From JTS-RE94 sp041750795 (lineage in GTDB: Bacteria > Planctomycetota > Planctomycetia > Pirellulales > PALSA-1355): 64,000 bases of DNA. The stretch is taken from positions 9,857 to 73,856 of the forward strand of contig JBGSYQ010000371.1 of the NCBI GenBank assembly GCA_041750795.1. The letters are read 5' to 3'. Within the stretch, counting starts at the first letter, position 1, and each line of letters opens with the position of its first letter. A program made the position numbers and the translations under genes. The notes below the pieces were generated by a model. It did not search any database and was not told where the DNA came from. It saw only the letters and a program-made list of their open reading frames with translations. This document shows, piece by piece, positions 1 to 8,601 of the stretch.

Positions 1-1
1 C

Positions 2-1084
2 CTGATGAGCGTGTTCATGGTGCTGGCGGTGCTGGCCACCGGGGCGAGCCTGGGCCTGAGCGATGAGAACCTGGGCTGGGGGCAGCAGTTCACGTCGACC
101 ACGTTCAACGTCGTGATGGTGGCGCTGGTGTTTGCCATGGCGCTGAGCTTTCTAGGGGTGTGGGAGATTCCCATTCCGGGCTTTGCCGCTTCGAGCAAGG
201 CCAACGACCTGGCCAGTCGCGAAGGTGCGGTGGGCGCGTTCTCCAAGGGTGCGATGGCCACGGTGCTTTCCACGCCGTGCAGCGGGCCGTTCCTGGGGCC
301 GGTCTTCGGTTTCACGTTGCGGCAACCGCCCGAAGTGACGTTCCTGATCTTTGCCGCGTTGGGATTGGGCATGGCGTCGCCGTATCTGTTGATCGGTGCG
401 TTTCCGCGGTTGATCCGCTTCTTGCCCAGGCCGGGCGCGTGGATGGAAGCGTTCAAGCACATCATGGGCTTTGTGCTGTTGGGCACGATCGTGTTTTTGT
501 TCACGTTCATGGACAAGGACTACATCGTGCCGACGTTCGCCATGATGATCGGCATTTGGGCGGCGTGCTGGTGGATCGGACGAGTGTCGTTCGTCGAGCC
601 GCTGCCCACGCGGCTGAAAGCCTGGGCGCAAGGTGCGGCCGTGGCGTTGGCGGTTGGTTGGGCGTCGTTTCAATGGTTGACGCCGCAAGAGTCGCTCATC
701 CCCTGGCAAAGCTTCTCGCAGGCCGAAGTGCAGCGGCTGACGTCGGAAGGCCGCACCGTGATGGTCGATTTTACGGCCGATTGGTGCCTGACCTGCAAGT
801 GGAACTTAAAGACCGCCATCGAAACCGACGACGTCAAGCATTTGCTCGAAAAGAACCAGGTCGTGCCGCTTTTGGCCGATTGGTCCGAGCCGTCGGAAGA
901 GATCAAGTCGGCGCTCGAATCGATCAACCGCAACTCGATTCCGCAGTTGGTGATCTATCCGGCCGACCGGCCCAACCATCCGATCGTCTTGAGCGACACC
1001 ATCACCAAGCAGCAGTTGCTCGACGCGATCGCGGCCGCCGGACCGTCGAAAGCCGCCGCCAAGGAACTGGCCTCCATGCCGTAG
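2..1084 (+). CDS. DsbD-type thiol:disulfide interchange protein (3' part)
   Basis: C-terminal part of a membrane thiol:disulfide reductase of the DsbD/ScsB type, which passes electrons from cytoplasmic thioredoxin across the inner membrane to periplasmic thiol proteins. The frame is open to the left edge, so the N-terminal part is not visible; the first in-frame ATG is at base 5. Numbering from that ATG, hydrophobic segments lie near residues 2-18, 34-53, 111-135, 152-168 and 174-192. A membrane-domain cysteine sits in STPCSGPFLG (C92), as in the DsbD beta domain. A thioredoxin-like domain follows from about residue 235 with the redox pair WCLTC (C261, C264). It converges on purM with 33 bases between them. 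The partner protein cannot be read from sequence. Confidence 0.88.
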   Translation: MMSVFMVLAVLATGASLGLSDENLGWGQQFTSTTFNVVMVALVFAMALSFLGVWEIPIPGFAASSKANDLASREGAVGAFSKGAMATVLSTPCSGPFLGPVFGFTLRQPPEVTFLIFAALGLGMASPYLLIGAFPRLIRFLPRPGAWMEAFKHIMGFVLLGTIVFLFTFMDKDYIVPTFAMMIGIWAACWWIGRVSFVEPLPTRLKAWAQGAAVALAVGWASFQWLTPQESLIPWQSFSQAEVQRLTSEGRTVMVDFTADWCLTCKWNLKTAIETDDVKHLLEKNQVVPLLADWSEPSEEIKSALESINRNSIPQLVIYPADRPNHPIVLSDTITKQQLLDAIAAAGPSKAAAKELASMP

Positions 1085-1117
1085 CATGGCGAGTGGTCGA
1101 GCTTCGCCGCGCGCGTG

Positions 1118-2179
1118 TTATTCCCAGGCAACGCCGCGCGGGCCGGCCACGGTGCGGCCGATGGTCCAGCTTTCGATGCCGCCATCGGCCAGTTGATGCC
1201 GGATCGCGTCGGCATAGTACGAGCTGACGATCATCGCCATGCCGATGCCCATATTGAACACCTGGTCCATTTCGTCGGCATCGACTTCGCCCAACCGGGC
1301 CAACCAGGGGAACACCGGCGGCACGGTCCAACTGCCGCGATCGATCACCGCGCGAATGCCCTCGGGAAGAATACGTTCCAGGTTTTCGTGCAATCCGCCG
1401 CCCGTGATGTGGGCGATGCCGTGGACGACGCGCTTGACCGTGTAATAGTTCAACACGCGGCGCACGGGCCGCACGTACAGGCGGGTGGGCGTGAGCAGCG
1501 CTTGCCCGACCGTTTGGCCCAGCTCTTCCACGCGGTCGTCGGCGTTCAGGCCGGCCAGCTCGAATACGATCTTGCGCACCAGGCTATAGCCGTTGGAGTG
1601 CAAGCCGCTGGCGGCCAGCCCCAGGATCACGTCAGCGGGTGAAATCGAGCGGCCATCGATCAGGCGTGCGCGATCGGCTACCCCCACGCAAAAGCCGGCC
1701 AGGTCGTAGTCGCCGCGGGCGTACAGGTCGGGCATGATCGCGGTCTCGCCCCCCAACAGCGCGCAGTCGGCCTCGGTGCAACCGCTGGAGATGCCTTCGA
1801 CGATTTGCTCCAGCAGCTCCGGATCGTCGTGCGACATAGCCACGTAGTCGAGGAAGAACAGCGGCTCGGCGCCGGTACACAGAGCGTCGTTGACGCTCAT
1901 AGCCACCAGGTCGATCCCCACGGTGTTGTGTACACCGGCCAGCGTGGCCACCTTGAGCTTCGTGCCCACCCCGTCGGTACAGGAAACCAGCACGGGGTCT
2001 TGATATTTGCGGGCGAACAGCGCGCTGGCGAAGTCGAGCTGGAACAAGCCGGCGAAACCGCCGTCGTTGGGGATCACGCGCGGAGAGTGCGTGCGATGCA
2101 GCAACCGGGGCAGCCGGGCCATCGACTGCCGATACACGTCGAGGTCGACGCCCGAGTCCTTGTAAGTCGCTTTGGCCAT
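1118..2179 (-). CDS. purM: Phosphoribosylformylglycinamidine cyclo-ligase (AIR synthetase)
   Basis: Fifth step of purine synthesis: ATP-dependent closure of FGAM to aminoimidazole ribotide in the cytoplasm. The 353-residue length is usual for PurM. The protein begins MAKATYKDSGVD, and the family's conserved blocks are present: the nucleotide-binding segment with CTDGVGTKLK, then GIDLVAMSVNDAL, then GGETAIMPDLY. The C-terminal half carries the ITGGGLHENL block typical of PurM. The gene stands alone: its upstream neighbour on the same strand (the aldehyde dehydrogenase) is separated from it by a strong terminator, so it probably has its own promoter between bases 2180 and 2308. Nothing is missing from the family signature. 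Confidence 0.96.
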   Translation of the reverse strand: MAKATYKDSGVDLDVYRQSMARLPRLLHRTHSPRVIPNDGGFAGLFQLDFASALFARKYQDPVLVSCTDGVGTKLKVATLAGVHNTVGIDLVAMSVNDALCTGAEPLFFLDYVAMSHDDPELLEQIVEGISSGCTEADCALLGGETAIMPDLYARGDYDLAGFCVGVADRARLIDGRSISPADVILGLAASGLHSNGYSLVRKIVFELAGLNADDRVEELGQTVGQALLTPTRLYVRPVRRVLNYYTVKRVVHGIAHITGGGLHENLERILPEGIRAVIDRGSWTVPPVFPWLARLGEVDADEMDQVFNMGIGMAMIVSSYYADAIRHQLADGGIESWTIGRTVAGPRGVAWE

Positions 2180-2308
2180 TACGTCTTGCGCGGTTGCCAG
2201 AAGGAGAGCATGGCATTCTACGGAGCGTGCCGAAGAGTTGTCAAACCCGCGAGAGGCGCGTGTTGGGAGGCCGGGCCAGCCGGTGGATTGGCCAACGCCG
2301 AGCCGATG

Positions 2309-2353
2309 AAAAAAGCCGCGCCGGGCGATCGGAGAAGAACGCCCGGCGCGGCT
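2309..2353 (-). terminator. Intrinsic terminator after the aldehyde dehydrogenase gene
   Basis: A perfect 14-bp stem (2314-2327 with 2340-2353) around a 12-base loop. Read on the minus strand it is followed at once by a run of T (complement of the A run 2309-2313). It lies 38 bases after the aldehyde dehydrogenase stop codon, so it ends that transcript and insulates purM. Confidence 0.9.
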
Positions 2354-2391
2354 GGTTGCGCATGCGAGTAACGTCTACATGGTTCGATCGC

Positions 2392-3864
2392 TTAAGCCAT
2401 GCTGACCGTAACCGTCTTTGTTTCCAAATAGGGCTTCAGGCCTTCCTCGCCCAGTTCGCGCCCCATGCCGGACATTTTGAATCCGCCGAATGGGGCGGCC
2501 GTGTCGAACACGTCGTAGCAATTGATCCACACGGTGCCGGCCCGAAGCTTCGTGGCCAACGTGGTGGCGCGGCCGATGTCGCGCGTCCAGACGGCGGCGG
2601 CCAGGCCGTAAAACGTCTTGTTGCCGCGATCGACCACTTCGTCGGTGTCCTTGAACTTGAACACCGAGAGCACCGGGCCGAAGATTTCGTCCTTGGCGAT
2701 CGACATGTCGTCCTTGGCGTCGGTGAACAGCGTCGGCTCGATGAAGTAGCCGCGGTCGCCGTGCCGCTTGCCGCCGGTGACGCATTGGGCGCCTTCCTTC
2801 TTGCCCAGGTCGATGTAGTGCATGATCTTGTCGAACTGCGCCTTGTCGACCTGCGCGCCTTGCTCGGTCGACGGATCGAGCGGATCGCCGACCTTGCGCT
2901 TCTTGTTCATCGCCACCAGCTTGTCGACGAACTTGTCGTGCACCTTTTCCTCGACAAACAGCCGGCTGCCGGCGCAGCAACACTGTCCCTGGTTCAAATA
3001 CAATCCGGCGTGCGCGCCCACGGCGGCGGCGTCGAGATCGGCGTCGGCAAACACGATGTTGGGACTCTTGCCTCCCAACTCGAACGTCAGCCGCTTGAGC
3101 GTCTGGCTGGCATCCTTCATGATGATTTGCGCGGTTTTGTACTCGCCGGTGAAGGCCACCTTGTCGACGCCCGGATGCTTGACGATCGCGGCGCCGGCGG
3201 TGGGTCCGAAGCCGGGCACCACGTTGATCACGCCGTCGGGAATGCCGGCCTTCTGAGCCAGTCGTGCCATGCGCAGACAGCTTAGCGGTGTTTGCTCGGC
3301 GGGCTTCATCACGATGGTGCAGCCCGCGGCCAGCGCCGGTCCCCATTTCCAGGCCGTCATCAGCATGGGGAAGTTCCAAGGAATGATCTGGCCGACCACG
3401 CCCACCGGCTCGCGGCGCGTGTAACAGAAATACGGTCCGCGAATGGGGATAGTCTGGCCGTGAATCTTGTCGGCCCAGCCGGCATAGTAGCGCAGGCAGT
3501 CGATCGTCAGCGGCAGGTCGGCGGCCTTGGCTTCGCGAATGGGCTTTCCATTGTCGAATGATTCGAGTGCGGCCAATTCCTCCGCCTCGTCTTCGATCAG
3601 GTCGGCCAGCTTGGCGATCAATCGGCCGCGATCGCGGGCGTCCATCTTCGACCAAGGACCGTTTTCGAACGCGTTGCGTGCTGCCTCGACTGCCAGGTCG
3701 ATATCGGCGGCATCGCCCTCGGCCACTTGGGTGATGAGCTCTTCGGTAGCCGGATTGATGGTTTCGAACGTCTTGCCGCTGGCCGCCGGCACCCATTGGC
3801 CGCCGATGAAACATTGAGTCTGGCGGATTTGCGGCCCGTGCGTTGTCTTCGTGATTGTGGCCAT
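2392..3864 (-). CDS. NAD(P)-dependent aldehyde dehydrogenase
   Basis: Oxidises an aldehyde to the acid with NAD(P)+; the substrate cannot be told from sequence. A 490-residue, full-length ALDH. Seen: cofactor-site block IPWNFPM (161-167), cofactor lysine in IVMKPAE (K187), general base in FELGGKSPN (E262), and the catalytic cysteine in NQGQCCCAGSR (C296, middle of three). The start ATG at 3864 is chosen because GGGAGGT lies just upstream; an in-frame start 34 codons earlier gives an extension not typical of the family. Odd: the Rossmann-loop motif, usually FTGST in this family, reads FTGEY (238-242). Transcribed alone and closed by a strong terminator. Confidence 0.93.
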   Translation of the reverse strand: MATITKTTHGPQIRQTQCFIGGQWVPAASGKTFETINPATEELITQVAEGDAADIDLAVEAARNAFENGPWSKMDARDRGRLIAKLADLIEDEAEELAALESFDNGKPIREAKAADLPLTIDCLRYYAGWADKIHGQTIPIRGPYFCYTRREPVGVVGQIIPWNFPMLMTAWKWGPALAAGCTIVMKPAEQTPLSCLRMARLAQKAGIPDGVINVVPGFGPTAGAAIVKHPGVDKVAFTGEYKTAQIIMKDASQTLKRLTFELGGKSPNIVFADADLDAAAVGAHAGLYLNQGQCCCAGSRLFVEEKVHDKFVDKLVAMNKKRKVGDPLDPSTEQGAQVDKAQFDKIMHYIDLGKKEGAQCVTGGKRHGDRGYFIEPTLFTDAKDDMSIAKDEIFGPVLSVFKFKDTDEVVDRGNKTFYGLAAAVWTRDIGRATTLATKLRAGTVWINCYDVFDTAAPFGGFKMSGMGRELGEEGLKPYLETKTVTVSMA

Positions 3865-4029
3865 GGAGACCTCCCTATCGAGAGTGGTAAGTGCGTGCGT
3901 TCGCCAATTGCAGTGGAATGAGAGCCGGTGCGGGCAACCTACTTGCGCCACGACGGCCAATGTCATTTTAGCGCTTCGCCCGTCGGGCCTACAAGCCGTG
4001 GCGCTGTGCGTCGCTATTGCGCAGGAGGC

Positions 4030-5157
4030 TTATTCGTCGTCGCCATCGGATGTCGCGGCGGTTTTCTCGGACGAAGAGTCTGTATCATTCTTCAGGTCGA
4101 CCGGGCCGAGTTGCTGCTCCAACAGGCGGCCGAGTTCGGCGCCGCGGGCTAGCGTGCTGAGTACCTTGCCGTCCTTGTCGACCAGGATCACGGTGGGGAT
4201 GCCCATAATGCCGTAGTAGGTGGCGAGCTGGTTGTCGCTCCAGCCGCCATCGTACAAGTTGGCCCACGGTTTGGGATCTTTCTCGAGAAACGCTTCGAGC
4301 GCTTCGCGGTCGTTGTCGAGACTGACGGCAACCACGTCGAATCCCTTGTCGTGATACAGTTCGTAGTTGGCCTTTACATTGGGCAACTCGCGCAGGCACG
4401 GCCCACACCACGTGGCCCAAAAGTCCACCAGCACTACCTTGCCGCGATAGCTGCCCCAATCGAAGGTGCTGCCGTCCAGCAGCGTGCCGCTGATTTCCAG
4501 CGGTTGGCCGACTAGCGTCAAACGGCGCGCGGCACCCTGCATAGTCTTGCCGGCGTGCGAGACTTTCGAGTCGTCGCTCTTGGCGAGCACCTCGCCGAAC
4601 TCCGCGTAGAGTTGCGCGGCGCGTTCTGGCTGAGCGTATTCGTAGGTTCTCGGCAGCAAGCTCGCGGCGCTGACCAGGTATGGTCCGGGCTGTTCGGTCG
4701 ACGCGAGCGCCGCGCGAACGTCCAGCAGAAGCTGCGCTTGCTCGTCTTCGGTGCGGTCACCTCGTTGCATCACTCGCAGCGCCAACAGATGCTCCATGGC
4801 ATCGCGGTAGCCGTCGAGGGACTTGTCGTCGTCCGTCGCGATCGTTTGGATCTGCTCCAACGCCGCGCGGGTTGCGGGCAGTGCCGCACGCTGATGTTCG
4901 ATCGCTTCGGAGCGCTTCTCGGGACGATACGCGCGAAGTTCCTTGATGAACTCCAATAGCTGCGGCACAGTTGCATTTTCCGGCGGCGAATAACGATCGG
5001 CCGCCGCCTTGGCTTGTTCGTCGTTCGCAGGGGCTGCTTCCGACAAATTGGAGTCGCTCGCCGCGGGCGGTTCGTCCGCAATTGTTACGCGGCAGCAGGT
5101 CATCGCAAGGAGGCTCACCGCAAACAACCGCCAGACGACGTTGAAGCTGTACACCAT
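4030..5157 (-). CDS. Exported TlpA-like thioredoxin-fold protein
   Basis: 375 residues. A signal peptide covers roughly residues 1-27 (basic start, hydrophobic core, then IADEP). It is followed by a charged, mostly helical region without a recognised fold (about 30-215) and a C-terminal TlpA/ResA-type redoxin domain (about 216-350) with the redox pair WCGPC (C251, C254) and the cis-proline motif GIPTVI. Such domains reduce or isomerise cysteines outside the cytoplasm, for example during cytochrome c maturation. The N-terminal helical extension is common in planctomycete relatives and its role is unknown. The tail after residue 350 is acidic and rich in Ser, Asp and Glu. Single gene; no partner is apparent beside it. 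Confidence 0.85.
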   Translation of the reverse strand: MVYSFNVVWRLFAVSLLAMTCCRVTIADEPPAASDSNLSEAAPANDEQAKAAADRYSPPENATVPQLLEFIKELRAYRPEKRSEAIEHQRAALPATRAALEQIQTIATDDDKSLDGYRDAMEHLLALRVMQRGDRTEDEQAQLLLDVRAALASTEQPGPYLVSAASLLPRTYEYAQPERAAQLYAEFGEVLAKSDDSKVSHAGKTMQGAARRLTLVGQPLEISGTLLDGSTFDWGSYRGKVVLVDFWATWCGPCLRELPNVKANYELYHDKGFDVVAVSLDNDREALEAFLEKDPKPWANLYDGGWSDNQLATYYGIMGIPTVILVDKDGKVLSTLARGAELGRLLEQQLGPVDLKNDTDSSSEKTAATSDGDDE

Positions 5158-5220
5158 GGTCTAGTTCCCTATGCTAGTGGGAAGGATCATCCGGGGCCTC
5201 GACGTTTTATTGTACGGCCA

Positions 5221-5372
5221 ACAGCCTATTGAAAAATGCCGTCGTGGCATTTTTCAACCTCGCCAAGTGCGAATCAAAGCTTCACACGGCTCGCAGAATA
5301 ACGACTTACGTCGCTATTCTGTCATCGCATCCATGCGATGTCGCAGCCTGTCGAATTCTTCAACAGGCCGCT
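5221..5372. repeat. Hairpin-rich intergenic repeat element (MITE-like)
   Basis: About 150 bases in the gap between the TlpA-like gene and the isomerase-like gene, holding four hairpins in series. They are 5229-5240/5246-5257 (12 bp, perfect), 5295-5305/5310-5320 (11 bp, one mismatch), 5323-5330/5333-5340 (8 bp, 2-base loop) and 5346-5355/5359-5368 (9 of 10 bp). The ends match each other in inverted orientation (5224-5233 against the complement of 5359-5368, 9 of 10). The last hairpin recurs at 18452-18478. It has no convincing coding capacity. This looks like a small non-autonomous mobile repeat; its mobiliser is not in the window. Confidence 0.7.
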
Positions 5373-5537
5373 AACGGTTGCAGGAATGCGATCCTCTTGG
5401 CATGTCAGTGGAAGGCGGCCTACTACCCTTTTTGCCCGGCCCTGATGTTCGCCTGGCAATCTGATAGACTGGCGATTGACCGCGAGCGACCGAGCTTGCG
5501 CAGTGTCCGCCAATTGTGACCGTCCGGAGAATCAGGC

Positions 5538-6464
5538 GTGCGACCCTTGAGCAAAGTGGCCCCCGGCTGGTGGGACTATACGACCTTGGACCGCGAGATC
5601 CTGGACGACGCGGCGCGGCTTTCGGCTGACGATCTGCTGGGCTTGTCGCGGCCTGGATTCACAGTGAAGTTCTACGATACGCGCGAGGACTTCTACCTGG
5701 CCGAGGCGTTGGAGTACATCACCGCCTGGCAACAGGCCAGCGAGGATCGGCCGGCCGGCATCTGCGGGCCGATCGGTCCGACGGAACAGTTGCCGCTGGT
5801 GGCGCGGTTGGTCAATGAGCTGAATCTCAATCTGCGACATTGTCATTTCTGGGGCATGGACGAATGGGCCGTGGATGGCCGGCCGGTGTCCGAGGACTTT
5901 CCGTTGAGCTTTGCACGGGCCGATCGCGAGCTGTGCTTCAACCGCATTCGGCACGAATTGCGGATGCCGGAGAGCCAACTGCACTTTCCGCTGCTGCCAC
6001 TGGAAGATTATTGCCGCAGCTTCGACCAGGCGCGGTGCGTGGTGATGCAGGGAGGGCAGGGGGAAGTGAAGCATTGGGCGTTCAACGATCCGCCGCGGCG
6101 CGAAGGCGCCTATCAGGACCAGCCTCCGACGCCGGCCGAGTATCGCAAGCTGGGCACGCGGCTGGTGGAATTGCACCCCATGACGCTGATTCAGAACGCT
6201 CGGACGTCCGGCGGCGGCGTGGTCACCGGCGTGCCGACCCAAGCCTTCAGCGTCGGGCCGGTCGAAACCTGGAAGGCCGAAACGGTCTCGATCTGGCACG
6301 CGGGCAATCACGACAATCCGTTCGGCCAGCGGCTCACCACGCTGATGATCGCCAAGCGGCTGCCCGACAGTGCCGTGCCGATGTCGCTGCTGGCGGATCA
6401 CCCGAACGTGCAGTTCAATTTTCTGCGTAGCGGCATCGGCGTGTGCGACGCGGAGATGCACTGA
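5538..6464 (+). CDS. Glucosamine-6-phosphate isomerase-like protein (altered active site)
   Basis: 308 residues with the overall pattern of the NagB/SugP isomerase family, whose members deaminate glucosamine-6-phosphate. Seen: the phosphate loop as GICGPIGPTEQLP (74-86), the FWGMDEW block (104-110) matching the family's NMDEY, and GQGEVKHWAFNDP (173-185) matching the family's GxGxDGHIAFNEP. The GTG start at 5538 follows a GGAGA sequence. Odd: aligned to that motif, the catalytic Asp is Val177, the His is kept (His179) and the final Glu is Asp184. The protein may therefore work on another sugar phosphate or by a changed mechanism. It lies 66 bases upstream of a PIG-L deacetylase on the same strand, a pairing that suggests amino-sugar metabolism. 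Confidence 0.75.
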   Translation: MRPLSKVAPGWWDYTTLDREILDDAARLSADDLLGLSRPGFTVKFYDTREDFYLAEALEYITAWQQASEDRPAGICGPIGPTEQLPLVARLVNELNLNLRHCHFWGMDEWAVDGRPVSEDFPLSFARADRELCFNRIRHELRMPESQLHFPLLPLEDYCRSFDQARCVVMQGGQGEVKHWAFNDPPRREGAYQDQPPTPAEYRKLGTRLVELHPMTLIQNARTSGGGVVTGVPTQAFSVGPVETWKAETVSIWHAGNHDNPFGQRLTTLMIAKRLPDSAVPMSLLADHPNVQFNFLRSGIGVCDAEMH

Positions 6465-6530
6465 CTATTGGCGCACACGGCGTCACCGCGCGAAAACCGA
6501 TTGGATTAGCCTGGAGTACGTTGCTCAATA

Positions 6531-7307
6531 ATGGATACCAAAAAACGCGCCTTTGCCGTGGCGGCGCATCCGGACGATATCGAGTTCGTGATGGCCGGCA
6601 CGCTGATGCACCTGGCCGACGCGGGCTATGAAATCCACTACATGAACATCGCCAACGGCTGTTGCGGCTCGACGCAGCATAACGCCTCGGACACGGCGCG
6701 CATTCGCCAGCAGGAGGCGATCAACGCGGCGGAGAGCATCGGGGCCGAGTTTCATCCCAGCCTGGTGAACGACCTGGAGATTTTTTACAACCACGAGACG
6801 CTGGTACGGCTAGCGGCCGTGATGCGCGAGGTGGCGCCTGAGATTCTGTTGGTGCATGCTTCCAGCGACTACATGGAAGACCATATGAACGCCTGCCGGC
6901 TGGCGATCACGGCGGCATTCGCACGCGGAATGCCCAACTATCCGACGCTGCCGCCGCGCCCGCCGGTCGAGCAGCCCGTGACGATCTATCACGCCCAGCC
7001 GCACGGCAATCGCGATCCGCTGGGGCATCCCGTCGTGCCGGCGCTATACGTCGACGTCAGCGGCGTGATCGAGCGCAAGGCGGCAATGCTCGCCTGCCAT
7101 AAAAGTCAGAAAGAATGGCTCGATACCAGCCAGGGATTGGATTCCTACGTGGAGACCATGAAGGAGCTGATGCGCGAAGTGGGGCGCATGAGCGGGCGAT
7201 TCGAGTATGCGGAAGGATGGCGGCGGCACACGCACCTGGGGCTGTGCGCGGCGGGGGCCGATCCGCTGCGAGCGGCCCTCAAAGACCGCATATTCGCCGC
7301 GACCTGA
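6531..7307 (+). CDS. PIG-L family zinc-dependent N-deacetylase
   Basis: 258 residues of the LmbE/PIG-L family, which removes acetyl groups from N-acetylglucosamine units on small molecules (mycothiol and bacillithiol precursors, chitobiose, glycolipids). Seen: the zinc and catalytic motif AHPDD (12-16) near the N-terminus and the third zinc-ligand region DYMEDHMN (113-120, His118). There is no signal peptide, so it acts in the cytoplasm. It follows the isomerase-like gene by 66 bases and the two probably form one transcript. A plausible flow is deacetylation of an N-acetylated amino sugar followed by isomerisation or deamination, but the true substrate is not known. Confidence 0.88.
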   Translation: MDTKKRAFAVAAHPDDIEFVMAGTLMHLADAGYEIHYMNIANGCCGSTQHNASDTARIRQQEAINAAESIGAEFHPSLVNDLEIFYNHETLVRLAAVMREVAPEILLVHASSDYMEDHMNACRLAITAAFARGMPNYPTLPPRPPVEQPVTIYHAQPHGNRDPLGHPVVPALYVDVSGVIERKAAMLACHKSQKEWLDTSQGLDSYVETMKELMREVGRMSGRFEYAEGWRRHTHLGLCAAGADPLRAALKDRIFAAT

Positions 7308-7380
7308 CACCGAGCCGGGCCGAACCGGCAGCGCCAGCACGCGCAACTTGACACTGGTTTGGGTACAGTTAAGATAACAA

Positions 7381-7435
7381 GCTTGCATAGCAGGCTCGCC
7401 CGAAATCGTATCGTGCGAGCCTGTTAGGCGCAAGC
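7381..7435. other. Two-part stem-loop between the deacetylase and the STAS gene
   Basis: A 9-bp inner stem (7391-7399 with 7415-7423, 15-base loop) inside an outer 6-bp stem (7381-7386 with 7430-7435). There is no T run after it on the plus strand. It may end or protect the deacetylase transcript, or lie in the leader of the STAS gene; the sequence does not decide between these. The rest of 7308-7578 shows only the ribosome-binding site CAGGAG before base 7579. Confidence 0.4.
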
Positions 7436-7578
7436 GGCGTGGGTGCCGCAGTGCACGCGCGCAGATCGAACGTTCGACTGGCGCGCCGGGCAGGCGCCGC
7501 GCATCACCGATCGCCCCGGACGCGTTTCCACGAGACGCGCAAGACCTTTAGCTGCGACCTCGCACAGGAGCACGTTTG

Positions 7579-7932
7579 ATGACCGTTCATCGGCGGTTGC
7601 AACTTTCGGAAGTCGGCGACGTGAGCGTGGTGCGCTTTGTCGACCGCAAGATTCTCGACGAAGCCAACATTCAAGAGCTGGGACAAGAGCTGTTCCAATT
7701 GATCGAAGAAGAGAGCCGCAAGAGCTTGCTGCTGAATTTCTCCTCGGTCGAGTTTCTTTCCAGCGCCGCGCTGGGCAAGCTGATCACGCTGGACAAGAAG
7801 GTCAAGGCTCACGGCGGCAAGTTGAAGCTCAGCAATATCCGCCCCGAAATCTACGAAGTCTTCGCGATCACGAAGCTCAATAAACTGTTCGATATCAAAG
7901 ACGACGAGGCCGACGCCTTGGCCAGCTTTTAA
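7579..7932 (+). CDS. STAS-domain anti-sigma factor antagonist (SpoIIAA/RsbV type)
   Basis: 117 residues, the whole of a STAS domain. These proteins free a sigma factor or other target by binding its anti-factor, and are switched off when the partner kinase phosphorylates a serine at the start of helix 2. The motif LNFSSVEFLSSAALGKL (52-68) holds that site; Ser61 or Ser62 is the likely phosphorylated residue. ATG at 7579 is preceded by CAGGAG at good spacing; a TTG one codon earlier is in frame but less likely. The kinase partner is the next gene, 94 bases downstream. No sigma factor gene lies nearby, so the regulated target is not known. Confidence 0.9.
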   Translation: MTVHRRLQLSEVGDVSVVRFVDRKILDEANIQELGQELFQLIEEESRKSLLLNFSSVEFLSSAALGKLITLDKKVKAHGGKLKLSNIRPEIYEVFAITKLNKLFDIKDDEADALASF

Positions 7933-8026
7933 GTTGCGAACCACGGCCGACACTCGCGCCGTGCTCGTGGGCGTCCCGACAAATCGCCCGTTGATCATGA
8001 GTGGCGGATTGACAACGCGGTAAGTC

Positions 8027-8455
8027 ATGTCACAACCTCCAGCAGCCTGGACCATCGATCGCACGATCCCCAGCGAGTTGGCCGCGGGCCACCGCGTGCT
8101 GGAAGAGCTACTGGGCAAGCTCGAGCTGGAAGGCTGGTCGTCTCGCGATTTCTTCGGACTGCGGCTGGCCCTGGAGGAAGCCGTGGTCAACGCCATCAAG
8201 CACGGCAATCGCCTGGACGCGTCGAAGTGCGTACACGTCGTGTGTCGCTCGACTCGCGAAAAAGTGTGGATTCACGTCAGCGACGAGGGGCCAGGCTTCG
8301 ATCCGGAAGCCGTGCCGGATTGCACCGATGCGGAGCACATCGAGGCCCCCAACGGGCGCGGCATCATGCTGATGCGAAACTTCATGAGCCACGTCGAATA
8401 CAACGACTGTGGCAATGCCGTCACCATGGAAAAGCTGCGACAATCCGGCAGCTAG
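8027..8455 (+). CDS. RsbW/SpoIIAB-type anti-sigma regulatory kinase
   Basis: 142 residues forming a GHKL ATPase domain of the HATPase_c_2 type, the serine kinase half of a partner-switching pair. Seen: the N-box EEAVVNAIKHGN (50-61), the G1 box DEGPGFDP (86-93) and the G2 box GRGIMLM (110-116). Such proteins hold a sigma factor or other target inactive and phosphorylate the STAS antagonist. The gene directly follows the STAS gene on the same strand, which fits a two-gene module. No phosphatase (SpoIIE/RsbU type) is present in the window, so the reset enzyme is encoded elsewhere. Confidence 0.9.
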   Translation: MSQPPAAWTIDRTIPSELAAGHRVLEELLGKLELEGWSSRDFFGLRLALEEAVVNAIKHGNRLDASKCVHVVCRSTREKVWIHVSDEGPGFDPEAVPDCTDAEHIEAPNGRGIMLMRNFMSHVEYNDCGNAVTMEKLRQSGS

Positions 8456-8601
8456 CATCCTCTTCGCTTTCCGTCGCCAGCGATCTGCTCTTGAGCCAGG
8501 CGGCTCGATTGGCTACAAGCCACGGCCCATTTTTTCAGCGTGGGCTGAAGAATCGCTGGATGGCCGACCCCTCCGGACCGCGGGGGGCAGGAGCGAAACG
8601 C

